Assembly (NCBI GenBank): GCA_002455915.1 | Contig: DKLU01000297.1 | Span: 1-8,845 of the forward strand | Direction of reading: 5' to 3' | DNA: 8,845 nt | Source of the DNA: Chryseobacterium sp. UBA6632 | GTDB taxonomy: Bacteria > Bacteroidota > Bacteroidia > Flavobacteriales > Weeksellaceae | Shown: positions 1 through 7,194 of the stretch, in pieces | Layout of the letters: every line of letters begins with the position of its first letter | Position numbering within the stretch: position 1 is the stretch's first letter | The notes under the pieces: model-generated | The model's database searches: none | Told to the model about the DNA's origin: nothing | The model's input: only the letters and a program-made list of their open reading frames with translations | Program-made: the position numbers and the translations under genes

Positions 1-1709
1 CCTTTATTTTCTAATTCTTGTTTTCTTTTTCTAATAAAATCTGTAGGGCGAATATTATTAATCTCTGTGAAAAGATCTGAAAAGTTTTGTCTTGAAGCAA
101 TACCGCATTCTTTTGCTAATGTTTCTATATTGTATTTCAGATATTCTTTGTTTTCAAAAAGAAGTTTTGTGATATAATTGATTCTTAATTCACTGAGGTA
201 TTTATTGAAATTAGAACCTTTACAATCATTGATTACCTGTGACAGATATTTGGAATTGGTGCCTAATTGACTGGCTAATTTATTAATTGTAAGTCCTTTT
301 TGGGTAAATCCGTTTTTATCCTCAAATGTTTTGAGTTTTTTAAGCAAATCTTCGACAATTGCTTCATCTAGAGAAGTTTTCTTTTCTTCTGTGGTATTTT
401 TTTCGGAAACTTTTATTTGTCTGATTTCTGTTTGATGATCACGTAGCTTTTCTTCTAAAGCATTGTATCTCTGCTGAATATTTTTCTCTTTTCTGTAACG
501 TAAAACCAAAAGCAAAATAAGAGCAATAACAAAGAAAATTAAAGTAACAATGATGAAGGTTCCCCAAGAGTTTTTTTTCTGAAGTTTATTTTTCTCGTCT
601 AAAAGTGTTTTTGTGTCATATTCTTTATGGATTTTTGGTGAAAGATAAATAAAATCTTTAGAAATAATGCTGTCTGCCTTTAAAAGCTGACTTGTGTAAT
701 AGAGCTGTTTTGCAGGGTCTTTTTCTTTTTTATAATGGTTTATCAGGAATTCATAATTTTCCCTAAGTTCCGGAAGAATGAAGTGATTTTTTTGGAAAAT
801 GGAATCTACTTTTTTGAAATTAGAAATGGCTTCATTATTATTTTTTAAGCTCATTAATGTTTTACCAATATAAAAATAATCGACTGAGAGCCACGCAAAA
901 TCTCCGCTTTTCTGAATTGGAAGTAAGGATTGATTTAAATTATAAATAGCATCCTGATAAAGATCTTTTTTGTACTCTAAAATACCTTTATTGAGGAGAA
1001 AATATCCTTTTTCCTGTGCATAATCTGGATTGTTGGAAACTTCTGCAAGCCCCTTCTCTATTAATGAATCTGCCTTGGGAAGGTTATTTAAATTACGATA
1101 GCAAATAATTAACTGATGCAGGCTGTTGAGATATCCTTTTTTGTTGTTGTAAATTTCATTAGGATGTAACGGCGACTGTATCTGCAAATTGTAATAATCT
1201 ATACAGTTTTTGAATATTTTAGAGGCTTCATCGTAATAACCAAGATAGCTTTTTACAACACCGATGTGATATAAGTTTTGATATTTCAGGAAATTATTGT
1301 CGCTGTTTTTAGAGTATTCAAAAGCTTTTAGATATTCATTAAGCGCAGGCTGAAATTTTTTATAATTATAGTAATAAATAACGCCTTTATCTATGTAGGC
1401 AGCGCTTATAAGATCTTTATTCTGAGATAATTTGGCAGCATTAATCATACTATCTGCATATTTTAACTTTTCTTCTTTCGTATTAGAATAAAATATACCG
1501 TCTTTGTATCCCTGAACTAATTTTTCGTAGTTTTTTTCTGATTTTGCTTTATTTATATAATGTTTTATATAAGGTAATGCTTTAGAATTTCCCTCTTCAA
1601 TTTTTTCATAATTTTTTCTGAGTTTATAATATTCGCTATAGACTTCTTTCTGACCAAAAGAAAGTTTAAAAATTATTATAAATATTATTAAAAATAGTTT
1701 TTTAATCAC
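1..1709 (-). CDS. Membrane-anchored TPR and AraC-type helix-turn-helix transcriptional regulator (C-terminus beyond window)
   Basis: Reading the minus strand from a GTG at 1709 gives 569 uninterrupted codons that run off the left edge. Residues 1-19 form a hydrophobic signal peptide (MIKKLFLIIF onward, ending near SFG-Q). Residues about 105-306 contain at least five TPR-like helix pairs, for example 105-134, 143-173, 197-227, 235-268 and 273-306. Residues about 383-403 are one membrane helix, followed by a charged, probably coiled-coil linker (about 405-445). Residues about 450-565 are an AraC-type domain with two helix-turn-helix units (INKLASQLGTNSKYLSQVIN and IETLAKECGIASRQNFSDLF) and the end motif RPTDFIRKRK. 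The inferred topology is a periplasmic TPR sensor coupled through the membrane to a cytoplasmic DNA-binding domain. GTG is chosen because an in-frame stop lies upstream with no ATG in between, and it starts the signal peptide directly. The protein is almost complete because the AraC domain has already ended. The signal sensed and the target genes cannot be read from the sequence; the divergent lipoprotein is one candidate target. Confidence 0.88.
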   Translation of the reverse strand, partial: MIKKLFLIIFIIIFKLSFGQKEVYSEYYKLRKNYEKIEEGNSKALPYIKHYINKAKSEKNYEKLVQGYKDGIFYSNTKEEKLKYADSMINAAKLSQNKDLISAAYIDKGVIYYYNYKKFQPALNEYLKAFEYSKNSDNNFLKYQNLYHIGVVKSYLGYYDEASKIFKNCIDYYNLQIQSPLHPNEIYNNKKGYLNSLHQLIICYRNLNNLPKADSLIEKGLAEVSNNPDYAQEKGYFLLNKGILEYKKDLYQDAIYNLNQSLLPIQKSGDFAWLSVDYFYIGKTLMSLKNNNEAISNFKKVDSIFQKNHFILPELRENYEFLINHYKKEKDPAKQLYYTSQLLKADSIISKDFIYLSPKIHKEYDTKTLLDEKNKLQKKNSWGTFIIVTLIFFVIALILLLVLRYRKEKNIQQRYNALEEKLRDHQTEIRQIKVSEKNTTEEKKTSLDEAIVEDLLKKLKTFEDKNGFTQKGLTINKLASQLGTNSKYLSQVINDCKGSNFNKYLSELRINYITKLLFENKEYLKYNIETLAKECGIASRQNFSDLFTEINNIRPTDFIRKRKQELENK

Positions 1710-1741
1710 CTGTTTATATAAAATAAGGGAAACATTTAACT

Positions 1742-1774
1742 CAAAAATACGTAAAATTCAGGAATATTAATCAA
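1742..1774 (-). promoter_or_regulatory. Predicted Bacteroidota-type promoter of the TPR/AraC regulator
   Basis: On the minus strand, TATTTTTG (1749-1742) matches the -7 consensus TAnnTTTG exactly. A TTG lies 22 nt further upstream (1774-1772), within the TTG-N17-23-TAnnTTTG spacing described for Flavobacterium. Transcription would start near 1736, leaving a leader of about 27 nt before the GTG at 1709. The match is seen in the sequence; activity is inferred. The region is very AT-rich, so chance matches are possible. Confidence 0.5.
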
Positions 1775-1850
1775 ACAAGATAGAATTATTAACAATATTT
1801 AATTACTGTTTGATAAAATATACAAATTGTTAATTATCAATATTTTAAAC

Positions 1851-1895
1851 ACGTCTTAATTCTGGAATTAGGACGTCTTAATTTCTGAATCCAGA
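1851..1895. repeat. Overlapping inverted and direct repeats in the divergent intergenic region
   Basis: The arms 1851-1862 (acgtcttaattc) and 1865-1876 (gaattaggacgt) are complementary over 12 positions with one G-U wobble on the plus-strand RNA. The left arm recurs as a direct repeat at 1873-1884 (acgtcttaattt), a period of 22 bp, overlapping the right arm by four bases. A second pairing is possible between 1861-1866 (tctgga) and 1890-1895 (tccaga), with 1867-1872 pairing to 1877-1882. The two folds use the same bases, so they exclude each other. This could be a dimeric regulator site with half-sites one or two helical turns apart, or a switching leader structure. The rest of the 285-bp gap is AT-rich, with no ORF I would defend. 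Confidence 0.45.
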
Positions 1896-1994
1896 CCATA
1901 AGTTCTTTTTTTGCTTGGTTTAAGCCTTTAAATTCGAAGTAGAATTCTAAAGAACAAGTAACCTGGCCGGGATAACCTTTAACTCAGAAAATGT

Positions 1995-2225
1995 ATGAAA
2001 AAGTTTATCTCTTTATTTATTATAACAATTTTAGCTGTTTTTATTCAATCTTGCAGACAGGATGATGAAAATGATTTCTCTATACAAGAAAAATTATTAG
2101 AAAGAAAGGCAATACAAAATAAAACATCAGAAAAAGATAGTATAGCCAACGCTAAATTTAATATTGATGAATCTGAAGAAGACCCACCAGTAAAAAACGG
2201 AACCCACTGGAGAACAACAAAATAA
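1995..2225 (+). CDS. Small lipoprotein of unknown function, probably surface-exposed
   Basis: This 76-residue protein has a type II signal peptide: MKK, a hydrophobic stretch (about residues 4-17), then Q-S-C with the lipidated cysteine at 20. Residues after the cysteine are R-Q-D-D-E, which resembles the lipoprotein export signal reported for Capnocytophaga and Flavobacterium (acidic run just after the cysteine, e.g. QKDDE or SDDFE). That suggests transport to the outer face of the outer membrane. The mature part (about 56 residues) is hydrophilic, rich in K, E, D, N and S, without cysteine after 20, and ends in a proline/aromatic tail (EEDPPVKNGTHWRTTK). It is probably extended or helical rather than a folded enzyme. 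I do not recognise a functional family. It stands alone on the plus strand, divergent from the TPR/AraC regulator and convergent with the efflux operon. I found no exact TAnnTTTG box upstream, so its promoter is unknown. An overlapping minus-strand ORF at 2045-2236 is judged to be a shadow. Confidence 0.75.
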   Translation: MKKFISLFIITILAVFIQSCRQDDENDFSIQEKLLERKAIQNKTSEKDSIANAKFNIDESEEDPPVKNGTHWRTTK

Positions 2226-2234
2226 CACCCAATC

Positions 2235-2260
2235 ACTTCTCAATAAAGTAACTAATAACC
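2235..2260. repeat. Direct repeat, copy 1 of an intergenic cassette
   Basis: Begins acttctcaata and ends aactaataacc, starting 9 nt after the lipoprotein stop codon. The same two blocks recur at 2352-2378 with a one-base difference in spacing. The repeat is followed about 35 nt later by a hairpin whose outer bases also recur after copy 2. Confidence 0.6.
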
Positions 2261-2281
2261 GCTAAACTCATTTAGCATTTT

Positions 2282-2332
2282 CATGTCAGGACAAGGGTTC
2301 GGACTTAAGCCATCTGAACCTTTGTTAACATG
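2282..2332. terminator. Long hairpin downstream of the lipoprotein gene (possible terminator)
   Basis: Arms 2291-2303 (acaagggttcgga) and 2313-2325 (tctgaacctttgt) pair over 13 positions with two G-U wobbles on the plus-strand RNA. An outer CATGT/ACATG pair at 2282-2286 and 2328-2332 extends the structure across small internal loops. It follows the lipoprotein stop by about 55 nt. There is no U-rich tract after the stem on either strand, so it is not a textbook intrinsic terminator. The wobbles favour folding of the plus-strand transcript, so 3'-end protection or processing of that mRNA is plausible. Confidence 0.45.
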
Positions 2333-2351
2333 AATGATAAGAAGACACTTT

Positions 2352-2378
2352 ACTTCTCAATATAAAAAACTAATAACC
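2352..2378. repeat. Direct repeat, copy 2 of the intergenic cassette
   Basis: Shares acttctcaata at its left end and aactaataacc at its right end with 2235-2260, offset by 117 bp. It precedes the second hairpin by about 38 nt, as copy 1 precedes the first hairpin by about 34 nt. Confidence 0.6.
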
Positions 2379-2410
2379 ATCAAGATTTATTCTTAAACAT
2401 TAATTTTTTT

Positions 2411-2443
2411 AAAAAAGGGTTCAGACCATTACGATCTGAACCC
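2411..2443 (-). terminator. Rho-independent terminator of the efflux operon
   Basis: The 9-bp perfect stem 2417-2425 (gggttcaga) with 2435-2443 (tctgaaccc) encloses a 9-nt loop. Read on the minus strand, the stem is followed immediately by six T residues (complement of 2411-2416), then a run of A. It starts about 34 nt past the stop codon of the outer-membrane channel gene. The plus-strand reading has no T tract after the stem, so the orientation is minus. The stem sequence is nearly the same as that of the hairpin at 2295-2320. Confidence 0.8.
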
Positions 2444-2476
2444 CGCTTTAAAAAAAATAACGATTTAAAAGTTCCT

Positions 2477-3922
2477 CTACTTCCAGCCTCCTCCTAAACT
2501 TTTATAAATATCAACAACTGTACTTAGTTGTTTTTCTTTTGCTTCCACCAATTCCATCTTAGCATCCAAAGCATCTCTTTGGTTCATTAAAACTTCCAGA
2601 TAATCTGCTCTTGAATTTCGGAACAATTGGTTGGCAATATCGATCGATTGGTCTAATGCTTTATTTTCATCAGATTTTAACTGATAATACTGATCGATGT
2701 TTTTTACTTTCGACATTAAATTCGCTACATCCAGATAAGCATTAAGAATGGTTTTATCATATTCATACAATGCCTCGATCTGCTTTGCATCTGCCGTTTG
2801 AAAATTCGCTTTAATGGCACTTTTATTAATCAGCGGACCTGCCAATTCTCCTACCAAATTATAAGCAATAGATTCCGGCATTTTTACTAAATAAGAAGGT
2901 TTAAATGCTTCCAAGCCTAATGTGGCAGAAATTTCCAATGTTGGATAAAATTCTTTTCTAGCTGCTTCCACATCAAGTTTAGCGGCCTTTAATTCTAATT
3001 CAGCTTGTTTAATATCAGGTCGATTTGATAATAATTGAGAAGGAATTCCTGTGTACACCGTTTGCGGAATCGTAGACATAAATGTTTCTTTTGGTCTTAC
3101 AATCGGCTGCGGATATCTTCCCAATAAAGCATTAATCTCATTTTCCTTTTCTGTGATCTGCTGACGGATGGTATATTCTGAAGCTTTTGATTTTGCCAAT
3201 TCTGCCTCAAACTTTTTCACCGCCAATTCTGTAGCAGCAGCCGCTTCTTTCTGAATTTTAGATATTTCTAAAGCTTTTTTCTGAAGTTCAATATATTTCT
3301 GAATAATATCCAATTGGTTATCAAGAGATAATAATTCATAATAATTATCGGCTACCTCAGCAATTAAGCTTGAAAGAACAAAATTCTTTCCTTCAACCGT
3401 TGAAAGATAATGAGCCACTGCTGCATCTTTCTCATTTCTCAGTTTTTTCCAGATGTCAATTTCCCAGTTGGTCATTAAACCGCCTTCGAAATTCCCTAAA
3501 TTATCGGGAACAGGTTTTCCCGGTTCCATTTCGGTAGAAGCATCACCTGCACCTTCGCTTGTGTATCGTCCGGCTTTTCTTAATCCGGCTCCTACACCTG
3601 CAGAAACTGTAGGACTTAGCTTTCCTTTTTTAGCTACTACTCCACTTTTGGCAATCTCAATTTCCTGCAAAGTAATCATCAAATCCTGATTATTCTTTAG
3701 GGCAGTTTCAATTAATGCTACCAAATTCGGATCGGTAAAAAACTCTCTCCAAGGTGTCATTCCGCTGTTGGCATTGGCATCAGCCTGTTGCTCTTCCTGG
3801 TTAAAATTCTGAGGGATATTTTCTTTCACCTCATCTTTTATTACGGTCGCCATTGGCGCCTTACAACTTGCTAAAACAAGCGATAAGGCGATGGCTGCTA
3901 TATATTTATTATAAATCTTCAT
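2477..3922 (-). CDS. Outer-membrane efflux lipoprotein, TolC/NodT family (channel of the RND pump)
   Basis: This 481-residue protein is the outer-membrane exit duct of the tripartite pump. It would form a trimeric barrel with a long periplasmic helical tunnel. The signal peptide ends in L-A-S-C with lipidated Cys20 (counting from the chosen start). The two homologous outer-membrane-efflux repeats cover about residues 65-265 and 290-475. Family signatures include NWEIDIW (152-158), LLSNRPDIKQAE (297-308), AARKEFYPTLE (320-330) and the C-terminal YKSLGGGW typical of NodT-type lipoproteins. Length matches the OprM/NodT group. ATG 3922 is preferred because it gives a compact MKIYNK signal peptide. 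ATG 3931 would add only M-T-N and is equally possible. Either start overlaps the 3' end of the pump gene (14 or 23 bp), so translation is probably coupled. Substrate is not evident. Confidence 0.95.
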   Translation of the reverse strand: MKIYNKYIAAIALSLVLASCKAPMATVIKDEVKENIPQNFNQEEQQADANANSGMTPWREFFTDPNLVALIETALKNNQDLMITLQEIEIAKSGVVAKKGKLSPTVSAGVGAGLRKAGRYTSEGAGDASTEMEPGKPVPDNLGNFEGGLMTNWEIDIWKKLRNEKDAAVAHYLSTVEGKNFVLSSLIAEVADNYYELLSLDNQLDIIQKYIELQKKALEISKIQKEAAAATELAVKKFEAELAKSKASEYTIRQQITEKENEINALLGRYPQPIVRPKETFMSTIPQTVYTGIPSQLLSNRPDIKQAELELKAAKLDVEAARKEFYPTLEISATLGLEAFKPSYLVKMPESIAYNLVGELAGPLINKSAIKANFQTADAKQIEALYEYDKTILNAYLDVANLMSKVKNIDQYYQLKSDENKALDQSIDIANQLFRNSRADYLEVLMNQRDALDAKMELVEAKEKQLSTVVDIYKSLGGGWK

Positions 3923-6900
3923 GTTTGTCATCGTGTTGATAAGGTTCTGTTTGTTCAGTTAAAGGATTTTCCTCTTCATATCTTGCCAATCTCGATTTTT
4001 CAGCAATAGTTCCGAAGATGTAATACAATCCTGGGATAATCATTAATCCGAAAATAGTTCCGATCAACATCCCCCCTGCTGCTGCTGTACCGATCGTTCG
4101 GTTACCGATTGCTCCCGGTCCGGTTGCCATCACTAACGGAATCAAACCTGCGATAAATGCAAATGATGTCATCAAAATCGGACGGAAACGGATTGCTGCT
4201 CCTTCAATCGCTGCCTGAGCCACCGGAATGCCTTCTTCTGCTTTCTTCTGGACGGCAAATTCCACAATCAATACAGCGTTTTTACCTAAAAGACCGATCA
4301 ACATGACCATCGCCACCTGAGCGTAAATATTGTTTTCTAATCCTAATAATTTTAAACATAAGAAAGCTCCGAAAATACCCGTCGGCAACGATAAAATTAC
4401 CGGTAATGGAAGAATGAAACTTTCATATTGAGCCGAAAGAATCAGATAAACAAATCCTAAACATACCAAGAAAATAAAGATGGCTTCATTTCCACGGTTT
4501 ACTTCGTCTTTAGAGATACCCGCCCAGTCAATACCGAAGCCTCTCGGAAGTGTTTTATCCGCTACTTCCTGAATGGCTTTAATCGCTTGTCCGGAGCTAT
4601 AACCCGGTGCTGGAGTACCACTCACCTGTGCCGAGTTATACATATTATGTCTCGTCATTTCTGATAAGCCATATACTTTTTCCATTCTCATGAAATCTGA
4701 ATATGGAACCATTTCTCCTTTATCATTTTTCACATATAATTTTAAAAGATCTGTTGGCAATGCACGATATTGTGGCCCCGCCTGAACAATTACTTTATAT
4801 GGTCTGTCGAAGCGGATGAAACTTGTCTCGTAGTTGGAACCAATTAATGTGGAAAGATTATCCATTGCATTTTCAATGGTCACACCTTTTTGCTCGGCGA
4901 GATCGTTATCAATTCTCAACATATATTGAGGGAAACTTGCAGAATAGAAAGTAAATGCAGAACCTAATTCTGGCCTTTTATTTAATTCTTTCACAAAATC
5001 ATTGCTCACCTGCTCCATTTTATGATAATCACCACTTCCCGCTTTATCCAGCAAACGAAGCTCAAAACCTCCCGCTGCTCCATAACCAGGAACGGATGGC
5101 GGTTGGAAAAATTCAATATTTGCTCCGGGAATATTCTTCGCTTTTTCTTCAAGCTTTTCAATGATTTCTGAAGCTGATTCTTTACGTTCATCCCAACTTT
5201 TAAGATTAATCAAACAAGTACCTGAGTTAGAACCTGTACCTTCCGTTAAGATTTCATAACCTGCCAATGAAGAAACAGATTGTACCCCATCAATACCTTC
5301 AGATTCTTTCAATAATTCCTTCGCAATCTGGTTGGTTCTTTCTAATGTAGAACCAGGTGGAGTCTGAATAATTGCATAAATCATCCCCTGATCTTCCGCC
5401 GGAATAAACCCTGAAGGAAGTGAATTACTCAGGAAGAATGTACAAGCACAGAAAGCCAATAATAATGGTAAAGTGATTGTTTTTTTCTTCACCGTTTTGT
5501 TCAGCATTCTTTCATATTTCCCGGCTCCTTTCGTAAATAAATTGTTGAATTTATCTAAGAAAATAGTAATCGGAGTTCTCTTTTTAGCTTTTCCGTGGTT
5601 ATTTTTTAAAATTAAAGCACATAAAGCTGGTGTTAACGTTAAAGCTACAACCCCTGAAAGGATAATCGCCGAAGCCATCGTAATCGAGAACTGACGATAG
5701 AACACCCCAACCGGACCAGACATAAATGCAATCGGAATGAATACGGATGCCATTACCAAAGTAATTGCAATAATCGCCCCGCTGATTTCGTGCATGGCCT
5801 CTTCTGTCGCCTTTAAAGGAGATAAACCTTTCTCTTCCATCTTGGCATGGACGGCTTCAATCACCACAATCGCATCATCGACGACGACCCCAATTGCCAT
5901 TACGAGGGCAAAGAGCGAGATCATATTTAGCGTAATTCCAAAGGCGGACATGACGGCAAAAGTACCAATCAACGATACCGGAACTGCAATGGCTGGAATT
6001 AAGGTTGAACGCCAATCGCCCAAGAATAAGAATACTACAATCGCCACCAAAATAAAGGCTTCAAACAACGTGTGAATTACTTTTTCAATCGAAGCATCCA
6101 AGAATCTTGAAACGTCATAACTGATGTCATAATGCATTCCTTTCGGGAAGGTAGTTTTCTGCAATTCTGCCATCAAAGATTTTACATTTTTGATAACGTC
6201 GCTTGCATTCGAACCATACGATTGTTTCACCGTGATCGCTGCGGAAGGTTTACCATTCAAAGTAGAATAAATATCATACATAGATGAACCAAATTCTACA
6301 TCGGCAACGTCTTTTAGTCTGATAAATTCTCCATCTGGTTTAGCTTTAAGGATAATATTTCCGTAATCCTTTTCATTATTAAAACGACCCGGATATTTCA
6401 AAATATATTCAAATGACTGCGAACGCTTTCCGGAACTTTCTCCTGTTTTACCCGGCGATGCTTCCAAACTCTGCTCATTAAGCGCTTCCATTACTTCATC
6501 TGCTGAAATACTGTAAGCCGTTAATCTGTCAGGTTTAAGCCAAATACGCATGGCATATTCTCTTGTTCCCAGGATATCTGCAAAACCAACTCCGCTTACC
6601 CTTCTCAATTCAGACATTACGTTGATATCTGCATAGTTGAACAAGAATTTTTGGTCGGCCTTCGGATCATCACTATACAAGTTAATGTACATCAACATGT
6701 TAGGTTCTTCACGGGTAATTTTCACCCCTTCACGAACTACCAACGGCGGAAGTTTGTTAACCACCGAAGAAACACGGTTTTGTACGTTTACAGCTGCTAC
6801 GTTAGGATCGGTTCCCAAGTCGAAAACCACCTGAATAGAAGCTTCCCCGTCATTTCCGGCATCGGAAGTCATATATTTCATTCCCGGTACACCGTTTAAC

Positions 6901-7103
6901 CCTCTTTCCAACGGAATAACCACGGATTTAATCAACAATTCGTTGTTGGCACCGGGATATTCTGCGGTAATATTTACTTTGGGCGGCGAAATAGACGGGA
7001 ACTGCGTCACAGGAAGTTTTACCAAAGACAAAACTCCCATAAATACGATAATCAAAGAGATTACGATAGACAGAACAGGTCTGCGAATGAATTTCTTAAA
7101 CAT
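3909..7103 (-). CDS. RND multidrug-type efflux pump, HAE1 family (AcrB/MexB-like inner-membrane permease)
   Basis: This 1064-residue protein is a proton-driven inner-membrane antiporter that takes substrates from the periplasm or outer leaflet and passes them to the outer-membrane channel. It begins MFKKFIRRPVLSIVIS, the usual start for the family. It has the 12-helix plan: TM1 near 9-29, a periplasmic porter loop, TM2-TM6 about 340-500, TM7 near 543-561, a second porter loop, and TM8-TM12 about 870-1030. The proton-relay residues are all present: D409-D410 in VVVDDAIVV, K941 in GLLGKNAVLIVEFA, and R972 and T979 in IRFRPILMTS, aligning with AcrB D407/D408, K940, R971 and T978. GFIPAEDQG (565-573) is another hallmark. 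The acidic C-terminal tail (EEENPLTEQTEPYQHDDKHEDL region) is cytoplasmic. An in-frame ATG at 7166 would add 21 residues (MCIKLFK...) read from AT-rich repeat DNA, so I reject it. The adaptor gene lies 91 bp upstream and the channel gene overlaps downstream. The pump is typical of amphiphilic drug exporters rather than metal (CusA) pumps, but the substrate is unproven. Confidence 0.97.
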   Translation of the reverse strand: MFKKFIRRPVLSIVISLIIVFMGVLSLVKLPVTQFPSISPPKVNITAEYPGANNELLIKSVVIPLERGLNGVPGMKYMTSDAGNDGEASIQVVFDLGTDPNVAAVNVQNRVSSVVNKLPPLVVREGVKITREEPNMLMYINLYSDDPKADQKFLFNYADINVMSELRRVSGVGFADILGTREYAMRIWLKPDRLTAYSISADEVMEALNEQSLEASPGKTGESSGKRSQSFEYILKYPGRFNNEKDYGNIILKAKPDGEFIRLKDVADVEFGSSMYDIYSTLNGKPSAAITVKQSYGSNASDVIKNVKSLMAELQKTTFPKGMHYDISYDVSRFLDASIEKVIHTLFEAFILVAIVVFLFLGDWRSTLIPAIAVPVSLIGTFAVMSAFGITLNMISLFALVMAIGVVVDDAIVVIEAVHAKMEEKGLSPLKATEEAMHEISGAIIAITLVMASVFIPIAFMSGPVGVFYRQFSITMASAIILSGVVALTLTPALCALILKNNHGKAKKRTPITIFLDKFNNLFTKGAGKYERMLNKTVKKKTITLPLLLAFCACTFFLSNSLPSGFIPAEDQGMIYAIIQTPPGSTLERTNQIAKELLKESEGIDGVQSVSSLAGYEILTEGTGSNSGTCLINLKSWDERKESASEIIEKLEEKAKNIPGANIEFFQPPSVPGYGAAGGFELRLLDKAGSGDYHKMEQVSNDFVKELNKRPELGSAFTFYSASFPQYMLRIDNDLAEQKGVTIENAMDNLSTLIGSNYETSFIRFDRPYKVIVQAGPQYRALPTDLLKLYVKNDKGEMVPYSDFMRMEKVYGLSEMTRHNMYNSAQVSGTPAPGYSSGQAIKAIQEVADKTLPRGFGIDWAGISKDEVNRGNEAIFIFLVCLGFVYLILSAQYESFILPLPVILSLPTGIFGAFLCLKLLGLENNIYAQVAMVMLIGLLGKNAVLIVEFAVQKKAEEGIPVAQAAIEGAAIRFRPILMTSFAFIAGLIPLVMATGPGAIGNRTIGTAAAGGMLIGTIFGLMIIPGLYYIFGTIAEKSRLARYEEENPLTEQTEPYQHDDKHEDL

Positions 7104-7194
7104 AAAAATAATATCAATTATTAATGATGAATGATAAATAGCTGATTTGAACAGTTTAATGCACAATCATCCTTTATCAATTATCGTATATTCT
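7104..7194. repeat. AT-rich spacer between adaptor and pump genes with a short direct repeat
   Basis: The 91-bp gap carries tatcaattat twice (7112-7121 and 7175-7184), and between them a stretch rich in ATGAT/ATAAAT words (about 7122-7140). I see no terminator and no TAnnTTTG box, so read-through from adaptor to pump is expected. The spacer looks like degenerate AT-rich filler, and its in-frame translation explains the false N-terminal extension of the pump ORF. Confidence 0.4.

Noticed and set aside
1788..1834. Inverted repeat attaacaat / attgttaat (1788-1796 and 1826-1834)
   Set aside because: Nine-base AT-rich arms with a 29-bp spacer are expected by chance in this very AT-rich intergenic region.
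1902..1955. Inverted repeat gttcttt / aaagaac and the palindrome tagaattcta upstream of the lipoprotein
   Set aside because: The arms are only 7 bp with about 40 nt between them, and the palindrome is 10 bp; too weak to call as a regulatory structure.
2045..2236. 63-residue minus-strand ORF opposite the small lipoprotein
   Set aside because: The plus-strand frame has a clear lipoprotein signal with a cysteine at 20 and an N-terminal MKK. The minus-strand frame has serine- and phenylalanine-rich antisense composition and no comparable feature.
5737..6075. 112-residue plus-strand ORF inside the pump gene
   Set aside because: It is antisense to the conserved TM2-TM6 region of the RND pump and has low-complexity composition (I, T, A, K). 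It is a shadow of the real reading frame. The same applies to the plus-strand ORFs at 3453-3689, 4955-5164, 5473-5694, 6637-6899, 6943-7134, 7495-7773 and 8035-8238, and to the minus-strand 5006-5191.
7104..7166. Longer start of the pump ORF at 7166 (21 extra residues)
   Set aside because: The extension is translated from an AT-rich repeat spacer, puts a non-typical peptide before the canonical MFKKFIRRPVLS start, and would make the protein longer than the family norm.
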